Notes under the pieces: generated by a model
Told to the model about the DNA's origin: nothing
Databases searched by the model: none
What the model saw: the letters and a program-made list of their open reading frames with translations, nothing else
Assembly: GCF_002007205.1 (NCBI RefSeq)
Contig: NZ_LAZS01000001.1
Location: forward strand, 309,771 to 373,770
Direction: 5' to 3'
From: Ensifer adhaerens
Lineage (GTDB): Bacteria; Pseudomonadota; Alphaproteobacteria; Rhizobiales; Rhizobiaceae
Length of the DNA stretch: 64,000 bases
Shown: piece after piece, positions 52,448 to 61,111 of the stretch
Layout of the letters: every line of letters begins with the position of its first letter
Numbering within the stretch: position 1 is the stretch's first letter
Translations under genes and position numbers: made by a program

Positions 52448-53116
52448 ATGCAGGCATTCCGGACCAAGTCCGCCAGCAACAGCGCCTATACGGATTTCCT
52501 GCCGCCCGAGCACGGCGGACGCAACGGTGGTGCCGCGCCGAGGCGCGCCGACTATGTGGACGCGGAATTCGAGGTGATATCCGCAACGTCCCGCCGCACG
52601 CCCTATCCTGTTTTCAACGACAATGCCAGGACAGGGAGCCGCAGGCGGCCGACGCTGACGGTCGTGGAGCAGGAGCCGTCGCTAGGCGCTCGATTGTTGC
52701 GTCTTGCCGAAACGCGGCTGCGCGACATGCCGGCACGCCGCTTTGCCGGGATGGTCGCGGGGGTTGCGCTTGCTTCCTTCCTGGCGATCGTCGGCTTTGC
52801 CGGCGATGGACAGGCCGACGTTCAGCCGCTGACGATATCGGGGATCACGAGCGCGCTCGACTACTCCGGCGGCATGCGTGTGCTGTCCGTCTATGGCTCG
52901 ATCGACAACCGCTCGGATGCCGAGCAGCGATTGCCGCTCGTCGTGGTGGAGATCACTGCCAACGGGCGCAAGGTCACGACGACGCGGGTGATGCCGGAAG
53001 GCGCGGCCATCGCACCCGGCGAGAGCCGTCATTTCATGACGAGATTGCCCTATGCAGGTGGAAAAATGCCGGATGTTACGGTTTCCTTCGCCGAAAACGG
53101 TGTTTCGGCGCGCTGA
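52448..53116 (+). CDS. Membrane-anchored protein of unknown function next to hpt
   Basis: Encodes 222 residues. A disordered basic N terminus (about 1-80) precedes a single hydrophobic segment (RRFAGMVAGVALASFLAIVGFAG, about 97-118) and a C-terminal beta-rich domain: LTISGITSALDYSGGMRVLSVYGSIDNRSDAEQRLPLVVVEITANGRKVTTTRVMPEG and GESRHFMTRLPYAGGKMPDVTVSF. This layout recalls DUF3426 tails of MJ0042-type zinc-ribbon proteins, but no zinc ribbon is seen. AGGAGG lies eight bases before the ATG at 52448; an ATG at 52442 is too close to it. It is 64 bases before hpt. Confidence 0.72.
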   Translation: MQAFRTKSASNSAYTDFLPPEHGGRNGGAAPRRADYVDAEFEVISATSRRTPYPVFNDNARTGSRRRPTLTVVEQEPSLGARLLRLAETRLRDMPARRFAGMVAGVALASFLAIVGFAGDGQADVQPLTISGITSALDYSGGMRVLSVYGSIDNRSDAEQRLPLVVVEITANGRKVTTTRVMPEGAAIAPGESRHFMTRLPYAGGKMPDVTVSFAENGVSAR

Positions 53117-53180
53117 TTGTGCTAAGCGGCGCCAAAGGGGAAGGCTGATGTCTTCCGGATGAAACGCTGGAGAAGCCTTG

Positions 53181-53726
53181 ATGCCCGTCGTTCGCGGTAA
53201 GAATATCGAACCTCTCTATACGGCTGAAACGATCGCCGCCCGCAACAGCGAGCTGGCCGGGCTGATCGTCAACGGTCCGCACAAGGACCTGCTGGTGATC
53301 GCGGTGCTGAAGGGGTCGTTCATCTTCGCGGCCGATCTGATCCGCGCCATGCATTCGGCCGGTCTGGCCCCGGAAGTCGAATTCATCACGCTGTCGAGCT
53401 ACGGCACCGGCACCGTCTCGCAGGGCGTCAAGATCACCAAGGATATCGACAGCGACGTGCATGGCCGCGACGTGCTCCTGATCGACGACATTCTCGAATC
53501 CGGCCGCACGCTGCGCTTCGCCAAGGAGCTGATGTACGAACGTGGCGCCCGCAATGTGACGATCGCCGTGCTGCTCGACAAACGGGTCAAGCGCAAGGTC
53601 GAGCTCGAGGCGGATTATGTCGGCTTCGAATGCCCCGATCACTTCGTCGTCGGCTATGGCATGGACGTCGCCTATGCCTTCCGCGAACTGCCTTTCGTCG
53701 GCGTTGTCACCGGCGACGCCGAGTAA
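53181..53726 (+). CDS. hpt: Hypoxanthine phosphoribosyltransferase
   Basis: Encodes 181 residues. Purine phosphoribosyltransferase signatures are LLVIAVLKGSFIFAADLIRAM (flexible loop region), EVEFITLSSYGTGTVSQG, and the PRPP motif VLLIDDILESGRTL, followed by VTIAVLLDKRVKRKV and VGFECPDHFVVGYGMDVAYAFRELPFVGVV. It makes IMP (and GMP) from the free base and PRPP for purine salvage. The ATG at 53181 is used; a TTG precedes it. The gene ends 220 bases before cpdR. Confidence 0.93.
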   Translation: MPVVRGKNIEPLYTAETIAARNSELAGLIVNGPHKDLLVIAVLKGSFIFAADLIRAMHSAGLAPEVEFITLSSYGTGTVSQGVKITKDIDSDVHGRDVLLIDDILESGRTLRFAKELMYERGARNVTIAVLLDKRVKRKVELEADYVGFECPDHFVVGYGMDVAYAFRELPFVGVVTGDAE

Positions 53727-53838
53727 ACGTCCCGTTTTGGGGCATGCGCCCTGAAATCCAGTCGTTCGGCGTTTACCGAACACAAACGAAAAACTGGTTG
53801 TTTTGGTGCGTGCCGCAGTGATTCTCGATGGGATCGGC

Positions 53839-53920
53839 GGCGCTGCAGCGCCAGTGTGTCTCCCGATGATCCACGCCCGCTGTATCTTTGGATCAGTGCG
53901 GGTGCCGGCGTGAACGCCGG
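53839..53920 (+). repeat. Palindromes between hpt and cpdR
   Basis: A perfect 14-base palindrome GGCGCTGCAGCGCC lies at 53839-53852, and a hairpin CCGGCGT-GA-ACGCCGG at 53905-53920, just before the cpdR leader. Neither has a T-run. They could be operators or mRNA structures; nothing else recognisable is in this 220-base gap. Confidence 0.4.
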
Positions 53921-53946
53921 ACCTGGAAGCGAACGCGGAGGCCATG

Positions 53947-54306
53947 ATGGCGAAGATCCTGATTACCGAGGACGAGGATGCATTGCGTTCCTTCGTCGCG
54001 CGGGCCCTGAGGCTTGATGGCCACGAGACGGTCGAGGCCGGCGACGGTGCCGATGGCCTTGCGTGCCTCAATGAAGAGGCATTCGACCTTCTGCTCTCCG
54101 ACATCCGCATGCCCGTCATGGACGGCATCGAACTGACACACCAGGCGTCTGCCGCCTTTCCGGCAATGAAGATTCTGCTGATGACGGGTTATGCCGAGCA
54201 GCGCGAGCGGGCCGACGATCTCACCGACAAGATCGTCGACGTCATCTCCAAGCCATTTTCCCTTCCCGATATCCGCAAGGCCGTCGCCCTGGCGCTCGCC
54301 GCCTGA
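53947..54306 (+). CDS. cpdR: Single-domain response regulator, CpdR-like
   Basis: Encodes 119 residues, only a receiver domain. The acidic pair is in ITEDEDALRSFVARALRLDGHETVEAGDGADGL, the phosphorylated Asp in LLLSDIRMPVMDGIEL, then ILLMTGYAEQRER (Thr switch) and the Lys in VISKPFSLPDI. CpdR phosphorylation state controls ClpXP breakdown of cell-cycle regulators such as CtrA; S. meliloti CpdR1 also affects symbiosis. GGAGG sits before two adjacent ATGs (53944 and 53947); the second has better spacing. Assignment to CpdR rests on length and motif similarity, since no output domain exists. Confidence 0.82.
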   Translation: MAKILITEDEDALRSFVARALRLDGHETVEAGDGADGLACLNEEAFDLLLSDIRMPVMDGIELTHQASAAFPAMKILLMTGYAEQRERADDLTDKIVDVISKPFSLPDIRKAVALALAA

Positions 54307-54413
54307 GGCGTTCGACCAGACGACCGGTCGCCGCAAGAACTCGCCCCGACGCATCGATTTGCATGCGACGGGAGCCGATGTCGTTCCTAATGCGCGTGAG
54401 TCCAAGAGCGCTA

Positions 54414-54464
54414 CTGCATGTTTTTGGCCTTCAATCAAAGCAGATTAAAGGACGAAACATGCAG
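54414..54464. repeat. Ten-base inverted repeat after cpdR
   Basis: CTGCATGTTT (54414-54423) and AAACATGCAG (54455-54464) are exact inverted copies, 31 bases apart. Inside and beyond, TTGGCCT and AGGCCAA offer a competing pairing. It could be a small RNA or a rhizobial intergenic element; no coding signal is present. Confidence 0.4.
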
Positions 54465-54487
54465 GCCAAAGTTCTACAGCAACCTTT

Positions 54488-54507
54488 GCGCGTCTGGTAA
54501 GACGCGC
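54488..54507. terminator. Hairpin between cpdR and the TIGR02302 gene
   Basis: GCGCGTCT (54488-54495) and AGACGCGC (54500-54507) form a perfect eight-base stem with a GGTA loop; GAGCG-GG-CGCTC follows at 54521-54532. Located between convergent genes, but without a clear T-run. Confidence 0.45.
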
Positions 54508-54535
54508 GGCGCTGTAGACCGAGCGGGCGCTCGGC

Positions 54536-57172
54536 TCAACGCATATCGAGCAGGCGCTCCAGGTATTGGCGCTCCGCCTCGGGCGAGAGGCTGTCGCCGA
54601 GCCTGCGGCGGATCTCTTCGAGGATCTGCCTGGCACGTTGAGAATCGATCTCGTCGGGAACCTCGACCTGATCGCCGAATTCAGGGCCGAGGTTCTGCTG
54701 CCGCCGGCCGAGCGGGTCGCGCCCGTTCTGGCCGTATTGCGGCACGCCCATGCCAGGTCCCTGACCCTGGCCCTGCATCTGGTTCATCATGTCCTGCGCA
54801 CCCTCGCGCAGCGCCTGCAGCGCGCGGCCCTGGTTGCCGACCGCCTGTTCGCCCTGGCCCTTGCCGAGGGCGCCGGAGGCACCGTCCATTTCGCGCTTGG
54901 CTTCACCAAAGCCCTTGCCCGGCTTGATGCCCATGTTTTCAAGGCTCTGGCTCAGTTCGCCGAGCTGCTTGCCGAGCGCGTCCTGCTGCTCTTTCAACTG
55001 CTTCAGAGCTTCCTTCAGCTGTTCGGCGGTCATGTCGTCGAGCGGGCTGGGCTGGCCGTTCGGATCACCCTGCTGACCCGGATCCTGCGGCATTTCCTGG
55101 CCGAAGAGCTCGTTGTCCTCGCCCTGCAGCGGGTCGCCGCGCTGCATCCGGTCTCGCAAGGCCTGATCGAACTTGAAGGTCTCGTCCATCAGCTGCTGCT
55201 GTTGCTGCATCAGCTTGCCGAGCTTGTCCATCTGCTGGCGCATGGCGTCGTTCTGCTCGCCCATCTGCTGCTGGCTGCGACCGGCCTGCAGGTTGTTCAT
55301 CATGCGCTGCAGCTCCGAAAGCATCTGCTGCGCCTGATCGCGAGCGCCGGAGCGGGCGAGGTTCTCGATCTGATCCATCATCTTTTCGAGATCCTGCTGG
55401 CGCAAGATGTTGTTGGGATCGAGCTTGCCGGTCATGCGCGGATTTTTCATCGCCTGCTGAGCCAGCGCCTGCATGTATTCCTGCATCGCCTGGCGCAGTT
55501 CCTGCATCAGCTTGGCGATTTCCTGGTCGGAAGCGTTGCGCTCCAGCGCATCCGACAGCGCCTGCTGGGCCTCGCGCAGACGCCGCTCCGCAAGCGACAG
55601 GTCGCCGTCCTCGATCCCGAGCGCAATCTCCCAGAGGTATCCGGCGGCATCGCGCAGCATGTCGTCGTTATAGGCGAGCGCCATGCGGGTGCGTGCCGAT
55701 TTCAACAGCAGGAAATGGGTGAGGTTCGGGATCCAGTCCTCGGCAAGCGAGGTGACGGCGTCGTTGAGGTCGATGGCGCGCGGCAGGTCGTTGGCATTGA
55801 GCGCGAAGACCTGACGCTGTTCGGCCACGGCGCCGGCGAGCGGCTGCGAGAACTGGCGGGCGGGAAGGATCATGTCCTGCGGCGGGCTGCGGCCTTCCTG
55901 CCCGGCGGCGTCGCGGGCGACGAGCGTGATCTGCACGCGCTTGCCGGCAAGCGGGTGCTCGCTGAGGTTCCTGCTGGTCGTGCCTTTTGCCTCGCGCGCG
56001 TTGCGACGCGGCAAGTCGAGCCGGTATTCCGGCAGCGGGTAAAGCGCGCGCGCACCTTCGGCCGGCGCGTCGAGCGGTTTGATTTCCGCGAAGGCCTGAG
56101 CGACGCCGTAATCGTCAGATGCAAGGAAGGTGATTTCCAGCGCCGCGTTGATGGTGGGACGGGGAATCCCGTCGAAGGCGATCTGAGGCACGCCGTCCGG
56201 GGTGATCTTGAAGGTCCAACGCTGGTTGCCGACGACAAGCTCGCCATCCTTGACGACCTTGTAGACGTGGTTGCGCACGGCGGTTGCGCCGCGCGCCGGA
56301 TCCGGCGGTGCTGCCTCTGCAGCCTTCGGTTCCGCTTGTTTTTCGTTGGCTTCGGCGCCGACGACGGGAATGGAGACCGGTTCGCTCGCACCGGTCTCAG
56401 CATAGCGTACGGGCGCCTCCGCCCCGGTGCCGGTGATCCGGACGGTGATGTCGCTGAACTGCGGGATCGTGATTGCTCCGGGTTCTTCCTCTCCGGTAGC
56501 GGCCGCTTCCGGCTTGCCGGTCAGAAAGATCGGCGCCCGCCCGGTATAGGGCGGCGGCGTCACCCAGGCATCGACGCGCACGTTGGCGGCCTCGATCGAG
56601 GTCTGCGGCAGCCGGAAGGCGTCGCTGAGCAATCCGGCGCGATTGGAATAGGAATAGGCAAAGGCCACGCAGGCCAGCAGCACCGGCACCGCTCTGAGCG
56701 CGAATGGGTCGTGCCTGGCGATATCGGGCCGCGGCAACCCCGTATCGAGGGCGCCGATCATTCGCGCCATGCGTGCCTGGTGTTCGCGCCACAGCGCTTC
56801 GCCCAAGGGATTGTCGGTCGCCGGGCGATCGTCTTGGACGCGGATCGCCTGATGCGGCAGCGCGTTGCGCTCCTCGAGCATGCGATCGGCATCGGCACTG
56901 CCGGGCAGACTTATCCGGCTGAGCGGGACGAGGGCGGCGAGGAAGGCGAGCCCAAAGGCAAAGAGCGCCGCGGCATGCAGCCAGAAAGGCGCTGCGCGAA
57001 AGAAGCCGAGCCAGGCGAAGGCGAGAAACAGAAGGGCGATTGCGCCCGGCAGCAGGATGCGCGGCAGAAGCTGCTCGGCGACCAGCACCGCGCGCGCCAG
57101 CCATCTCTTCAGCGCCAGAGTTCTCGAAAACGGCTTCGGTTGTGGCGTTTCATCCTGCCGGAATTGCGTCAT
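54536..57172 (-). CDS. TIGR02302 (DUF4175) family membrane protein
   Basis: Encodes 878 residues. Two hydrophobic segments near the N terminus (ILLPGAIALLFLAFAWLGFF and FWLHAAALFAFGLAFLAALV) are followed by a large periplasmic region with beta-rich parts (VDAWVTPPPYTGRAPIFLTG), and a C-terminal Gln/Met-rich coiled-coil region (about 560-820, MMDQIENLARSGARDQAQQMLSELQRMMNNLQ and related repeats). This is a long alphaproteobacterial family of unknown function. A predicted promoter lies at 57222-57249. A 967-codon open frame on the opposite strand is an artefact of codon bias. Confidence 0.9.
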   Translation of the reverse strand: MTQFRQDETPQPKPFSRTLALKRWLARAVLVAEQLLPRILLPGAIALLFLAFAWLGFFRAAPFWLHAAALFAFGLAFLAALVPLSRISLPGSADADRMLEERNALPHQAIRVQDDRPATDNPLGEALWREHQARMARMIGALDTGLPRPDIARHDPFALRAVPVLLACVAFAYSYSNRAGLLSDAFRLPQTSIEAANVRVDAWVTPPPYTGRAPIFLTGKPEAAATGEEEPGAITIPQFSDITVRITGTGAEAPVRYAETGASEPVSIPVVGAEANEKQAEPKAAEAAPPDPARGATAVRNHVYKVVKDGELVVGNQRWTFKITPDGVPQIAFDGIPRPTINAALEITFLASDDYGVAQAFAEIKPLDAPAEGARALYPLPEYRLDLPRRNAREAKGTTSRNLSEHPLAGKRVQITLVARDAAGQEGRSPPQDMILPARQFSQPLAGAVAEQRQVFALNANDLPRAIDLNDAVTSLAEDWIPNLTHFLLLKSARTRMALAYNDDMLRDAAGYLWEIALGIEDGDLSLAERRLREAQQALSDALERNASDQEIAKLMQELRQAMQEYMQALAQQAMKNPRMTGKLDPNNILRQQDLEKMMDQIENLARSGARDQAQQMLSELQRMMNNLQAGRSQQQMGEQNDAMRQQMDKLGKLMQQQQQLMDETFKFDQALRDRMQRGDPLQGEDNELFGQEMPQDPGQQGDPNGQPSPLDDMTAEQLKEALKQLKEQQDALGKQLGELSQSLENMGIKPGKGFGEAKREMDGASGALGKGQGEQAVGNQGRALQALREGAQDMMNQMQGQGQGPGMGVPQYGQNGRDPLGRRQQNLGPEFGDQVEVPDEIDSQRARQILEEIRRRLGDSLSPEAERQYLERLLDMR

Positions 57173-57221
57173 CCGCCCAAGTTTCCTTTCGGTCGCCCAA
57201 CAACGCTTGTGGCTGACCCCA

Positions 57222-57249
57222 ATATAGTGAGGCGACGGGCACGCTCAAA
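57222..57249 (-). promoter_or_regulatory. Predicted promoter of the TIGR02302 gene
   Basis: TTGAGC (57244-57249) and TATATT (57222-57227) are 16 bases apart on the minus strand, about 50 bases before the start. The rest of the 208-base gap to lysA shows nothing further. Confidence 0.5.
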
Positions 57250-57380
57250 AAAAGCGCATAGTTTCGCCGATCCCGCTTGTGTTCAGGATACCATCGTTTG
57301 TGGCGAAGACGAGGGCGCAAACACAATCGTGATCGTCCGGGCGGCCGATCCACAGATTGTCGCTGCCGGTGCGGGGCGGC

Positions 57381-58649
57381 TCAGTCGAGCCAGTCCGGCA
57401 CCGAATCAAGGCCGATCAGCGCATCATAGTCCTGACGCGGGCGAACCACGTGGAAGCGGTCGCCCTTGACCAGCACTTCGGGGATCAGCAGGCGGGAATT
57501 GTAGGTGCTGGCCTGAACGGCGCCGTAGGCACCGGCCGAGCTGACGGCGAAGAGATCGCCGGGCTTCGGCATCGCCATCTCGCGGTCGAGCGCCAGGTAG
57601 TCGCCGGTTTCGCAGACCGGGCCGACGACGTCGGCGCGGATACGCGGGGCATTGGCGGCGGAGATGCGAACGGGGCGAATCTCGTGATAGGCCTCATAGA
57701 GCGTCGGGCGGATGAGGTCGTTCATCGCGCCGTCGACGATGACAAAGGTCTTGTCGCCGCCGTCCTTCACGTAGATGACCTCGGTCACCAGAATGCCGGC
57801 ATTGCCGACGATCAGCCGGCCCGGCTCCGTGACGATCTTGCAGCCGAGTGATTGCAGCTGGCTCTTGACGATTTCGGCATAGGCATCCGGCAGCGGCGGC
57901 GGATTGTTGTCGTCCTTGTAGGGGATGCCGAGGCCGCCGCCGATATCGACGTGATCGATCGAATGGCCGTCGGAGCGCAGCGTGTCGACGAGTTCACGCA
58001 GCAGCTTGAAGGCGTCGTCGAAGGGCTGCAGCTCGGTGATCTGGCTGCCGATATGCATGTCGATGCCGGTGACCTGGATGCCGGGCAGGGTGGCGGCGTG
58101 CGCGTAGACCGCACGGGCGCGCTCCCAGGAAATGCCGAACTTGTTTTCCTTCTTGCCGGTCGAGATCTTCGAATGGGTCTTCGCGTCGACGTCGGGATTG
58201 ATGCGGAAGGAGACATGGGCGCGCTTGCCGGCGCGCACGGCGCGCTGGTTCAGGACTTCGAGTTCCGGTTCGGATTCGACGTTGAAGCAGTAGATGCCGG
58301 CGTCGAGCGCGAGATCCATTTCCAGCGGCGTCTTGCCGACGCCGGAGAACATGATGCGGCTTGCCGGGATGCCGGCCGCCAGCGCCCGGCGCAGCTCGCC
58401 GCCCGAGACCACATCGACGCCGGCGCCGAGGCGGCCGAGCGTCTTCAACACCGCCTGGTTGGAATTGGCCTTCATCGCGTAGCAGACCATCGCATCCACA
58501 TCGGCGAAGGCCTTGGAGAATACCGTGTAGTGGCGTTCGAGCGTAGCGGTCGAATAGCAGTAGAAGGGCGTGCCGACCGCGCGGGCGATATCGGTCACCG
58601 GCACGTCTTCGGCGTAGAGAATTCCGTCGCGGTATTGAAAATGGTTCAC
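57381..58649 (-). CDS. lysA: Diaminopimelate decarboxylase
   Basis: Encodes 422 residues. It decarboxylates meso-diaminopimelate to L-lysine. The PLP Lys lies in VCYAMKANSNQAVL, then GAGVDVVSGGELRRAL, FSGVGKTPLEMDLAL, VSFRINPDVDAKTHSKISTGKKENKFGI, IGSQITELQPF, DIGGGLGIPY, EPGRLIVGNAGIL and GPVCETGDYLA. The GTG at 58649 gives the typical NHFQYRDGILYAEDVP start; a TTG at 58673 is also open. lptM lies 69 bases upstream, as in many proteobacteria. The assignment is secure. Confidence 0.95.
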   Translation of the reverse strand: MNHFQYRDGILYAEDVPVTDIARAVGTPFYCYSTATLERHYTVFSKAFADVDAMVCYAMKANSNQAVLKTLGRLGAGVDVVSGGELRRALAAGIPASRIMFSGVGKTPLEMDLALDAGIYCFNVESEPELEVLNQRAVRAGKRAHVSFRINPDVDAKTHSKISTGKKENKFGISWERARAVYAHAATLPGIQVTGIDMHIGSQITELQPFDDAFKLLRELVDTLRSDGHSIDHVDIGGGLGIPYKDDNNPPPLPDAYAEIVKSQLQSLGCKIVTEPGRLIVGNAGILVTEVIYVKDGGDKTFVIVDGAMNDLIRPTLYEAYHEIRPVRISAANAPRIRADVVGPVCETGDYLALDREMAMPKPGDLFAVSSAGAYGAVQASTYNSRLLIPEVLVKGDRFHVVRPRQDYDALIGLDSVPDWLD

Positions 58650-58718
58650 GTCAGGCAGCTCGGCTTTGAGCAATTCCGGGACATGTGAAGCGTTCGGAAT
58701 TGCGTAATTTCAGATGAA

Positions 58719-58913
58719 CTAGAGTAGGGGATCGAGCAGGAACGAACGCTCGTCGGCCTTTTCCTTCTGCTCGACGGTTCCGGCTGGCGCCTTGGTGTTG
58801 ATCGGCGCGGTCGAGCCGGGGCGATCGAGGTCGCCCTTGCGTCCACAGCCAACGAGAACCAGCCCGGGGATCGCCAGCAGAAGTGCAAGCCGGGCCGCCT
58901 TCGTGAATGTCAT
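58719..58913 (-). CDS. lptM: LptM-like small lipoprotein
   Basis: Encodes 64 residues. A lipoprotein signal (ARLALLLAIPGLVLVGC) gives lipidated Cys followed by GRKGDLDRPGSTAPI, the conserved LptM pattern CGxKGxLxxP. In E. coli LptM (YifL) helps the LptD/LptE outer-membrane translocon assemble and is encoded beside dapF, with lysA nearby in many genomes. It sits between argH and lysA. The tail EKADERSFLLDPLL is unremarkable. Confidence 0.85.
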   Translation of the reverse strand: MTFTKAARLALLLAIPGLVLVGCGRKGDLDRPGSTAPINTKAPAGTVEQKEKADERSFLLDPLL

Positions 58914-59018
58914 CGTGATTTTCCTTCGCGGGAACTGATGCAGGTGCGATGTCTTACCGATTTTTCAGGCGCTTGTGCACCCTGTTTCTGCGGGCGGAAA
59001 CCGCCCGCAGCTCCCCGC

Positions 59019-60422
59019 CTAGTTGCGGGCGCGCCACCAGGCGATCTGCTTGCGGACCTCGTTGGGCGCCGTGCCGCCGAAGGACGTGCGGCTGGCCACA
59101 GAGGCTTCGACCGTCAGCACGTCGAACACCTTGTCGGTGATGTCGGCATGGATCGACTGCAGGTCGGCAAGCGAAAGATCAGCGAGGTCGCAGGCCTTCT
59201 GTTCGGCGAGCGCCACGGCCCGGCCGGTGACGTGGTGGGCGTCGCGGAAGGGCAGGCCCGCTTCGCGCACCAGCCAGTCGGCAAGGTCGGTCGCGGTCGA
59301 GTAGCCCGAGCCGGCGGCGGCCTTCATGCGGTCGGCGCGGATGGTCATGTCGCGCACCATGCCGGTCATGGCGGCGATCGCCAGTTCGAGGCTTTCGGCT
59401 GCGTCGAAGACCTGTTCCTTGTCTTCCTGCATGTCCTTGGAATAGGCGAGCGGCAGGCCCTTCATGACAGTCAGAAGGGCGACCAGCGAGCCGTTTATGC
59501 GGCCGGTCTTGGCGCGCACCAGTTCGGCCGCGTCCGGGTTCTTTTTCTGCGGCATGATCGAGGAGCCGGTCGAGAATGCATCCGACAGGCGGATGAAGCC
59601 GAACTGCGGCGTCGACCAGATGACGATTTCCTCGGCAAGGCGCGACAGGTGCGTGGCGGTGATCGAGGCCATCGACAGGAATTCGAGCGCGAAGTCGCGG
59701 TCCGATACCGTGTCGATCGAGTTGCGGGTCGGGCCGGCAAAGCCGAGCGCCTTGGCGGTCATGTGGCGGTCGATCGGGAAGCCGGTGCCAGCGAGTGCGG
59801 CGGCACCGATCGGGCTCTCGTCCATGTGCTCGATGGCGTGGCGCACGCGCGAGCGGTCGCGGCCAAACATCTCGACATAGGCCATGCAGTGGTGGCCGAA
59901 GGTGACCGGCTGCGCCGTCTGCAGATGGGTAAAGCCGGGCATGACCGTGTCGGCATGCTCCTCGGCGCGATCGAGGAAGGCGGCGATGAGACCGGTCAGC
60001 GCCTTTTCGGTGCGCTGCAGCTCTTCCTTGACCCAGAGGCGGAAGTCGAGCGCCACCTGGTCGTTGCGCGAGCGGGCGGTGTGCAGCCGGCCGGCCGAAG
60101 GCCCGATCAGCGTTGCAAGCCGCGCCTCGATGTTCATGTGGATGTCTTCGAGGCGGCGCGAGAACTCGAACTGACCGCTTTCGATCTCTGACAGGATCGT
60201 GTTCAGACCGTGAACGATCTTGTCTTTGTCGTCAGCCGAAATGATGCCTTGCTGCGCCAGCATCGTCGCATGCGCTATTGAGCCGCGGATGTCCTGGGCA
60301 TAGAGCTTCTTGTCGAAGCCGATCGAGGCATTTATTTCCTCCATGATCGCGTCCGGACCCGAGGCAAAGCGACCGCCCCACATCTGGTTGGAGGATTTCG
60401 TCTCGGAATTGCCGTCAGCCAT
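59019..60422 (-). CDS. argH: Argininosuccinate lyase
   Basis: Encodes 467 residues, normal for ArgH. It cleaves argininosuccinate to arginine and fumarate. Segments are [96 protein letters not shown] and the fumarase-superfamily signature [13 protein letters not shown] short gap of 26 bases separates it from the divergent tlpA. lptM follows 105 bases downstream on the same strand. Confidence 0.96.
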   Translation of the reverse strand: MADGNSETKSSNQMWGGRFASGPDAIMEEINASIGFDKKLYAQDIRGSIAHATMLAQQGIISADDKDKIVHGLNTILSEIESGQFEFSRRLEDIHMNIEARLATLIGPSAGRLHTARSRNDQVALDFRLWVKEELQRTEKALTGLIAAFLDRAEEHADTVMPGFTHLQTAQPVTFGHHCMAYVEMFGRDRSRVRHAIEHMDESPIGAAALAGTGFPIDRHMTAKALGFAGPTRNSIDTVSDRDFALEFLSMASITATHLSRLAEEIVIWSTPQFGFIRLSDAFSTGSSIMPQKKNPDAAELVRAKTGRINGSLVALLTVMKGLPLAYSKDMQEDKEQVFDAAESLELAIAAMTGMVRDMTIRADRMKAAAGSGYSTATDLADWLVREAGLPFRDAHHVTGRAVALAEQKACDLADLSLADLQSIHADITDKVFDVLTVEASVASRTSFGGTAPNEVRKQIAWWRARN

Positions 60423-60448
60423 GAAGAATGCCCGCCTTGGAGAATGAA

Positions 60449-61108
60449 ATGCCCGACCAGAAGAAATCCCCCCCGGCCGTGAAACTGTTCGCGCTCGCCG
60501 CCCTTTTCGGCGTGATCGTCGGTGCGGCAGCGGTATACGTGAAGGAGACGGGGTCTGGCAATGGCGACACGGCCGAAACGGCTGCGGCCAGCTGCCCGCT
60601 GACCTCGGCCAAGGTCGCCACGCTCACGCCCTTCATGAAGGGGCAGGTGGCCGCCATGTCGCCGGCGTCCTCGCCGCGACCGATCGCGCTCGATTTCAAC
60701 GGTCCGGACGGCAAGCCGACCAATGTCTCGGCCTTTGCCGGCAAGTCGCTGCTCGTCAATATCTGGGCGACGTGGTGCGTGCCCTGCCGCGAGGAAATGC
60801 CGGCGCTCAACGCGCTGCAGAAGTCGCTCGGCAGCGACAAGTTCGAAGTGGTGGCGATCAACATCGACGTCGGCGACGACGAGAAGCCGAAGGCGTTTCT
60901 CGACGAGACCGCCGTGCACGAGCTTGCCTATTATCGCGATGCCTCGATGGGCGTGTTCAACAGCATGAAGAAGGAAGGCCTTGCCTTCGGCCTGCCGGCC
61001 ACGCTGCTCCTCGACGACAAGGGCTGCCTCATCGGCTCGATGAACGGCCCGGCCGCCTGGGACAGCGACGACGCCAAGGCGCTGATCACGGCTGCTGTTG
61101 GACAGTAG
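60449..61108 (+). CDS. tlpA: TlpA-family membrane-anchored thioredoxin
   Basis: Encodes 219 residues. One N-terminal membrane anchor ([21 protein letters not shown]) precedes a periplasmic thioredoxin domain with the active site [19 protein letters not shown] and the cis-Pro segment [10 protein letters not shown]. TlpA reduces periplasmic Cys residues, for example in cytochrome oxidase biogenesis. The start at 60449 has GGAG eight bases upstream. A second Cys pair (ASCPLTS, KGCLIG) is as in TlpA proteins. It is divergent from argH, as in other rhizobia. Confidence 0.9.
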   Translation: MPDQKKSPPAVKLFALAALFGVIVGAAAVYVKETGSGNGDTAETAAASCPLTSAKVATLTPFMKGQVAAMSPASSPRPIALDFNGPDGKPTNVSAFAGKSLLVNIWATWCVPCREEMPALNALQKSLGSDKFEVVAINIDVGDDEKPKAFLDETAVHELAYYRDASMGVFNSMKKEGLAFGLPATLLLDDKGCLIGSMNGPAAWDSDDAKALITAAVGQ

Positions 61109-61111
61109 GCG

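Noticed and set aside
54360..54530. tRNA gene after cpdR
   Set aside because: No cloverleaf or TTCGAATC-type T loop could be formed; only hairpins are present.
54566..57469. Open frame of 967 codons on the plus strand
   Set aside because: It is antisense to the TIGR02302 gene, has no recognisable domain and arises from GC-rich third positions.
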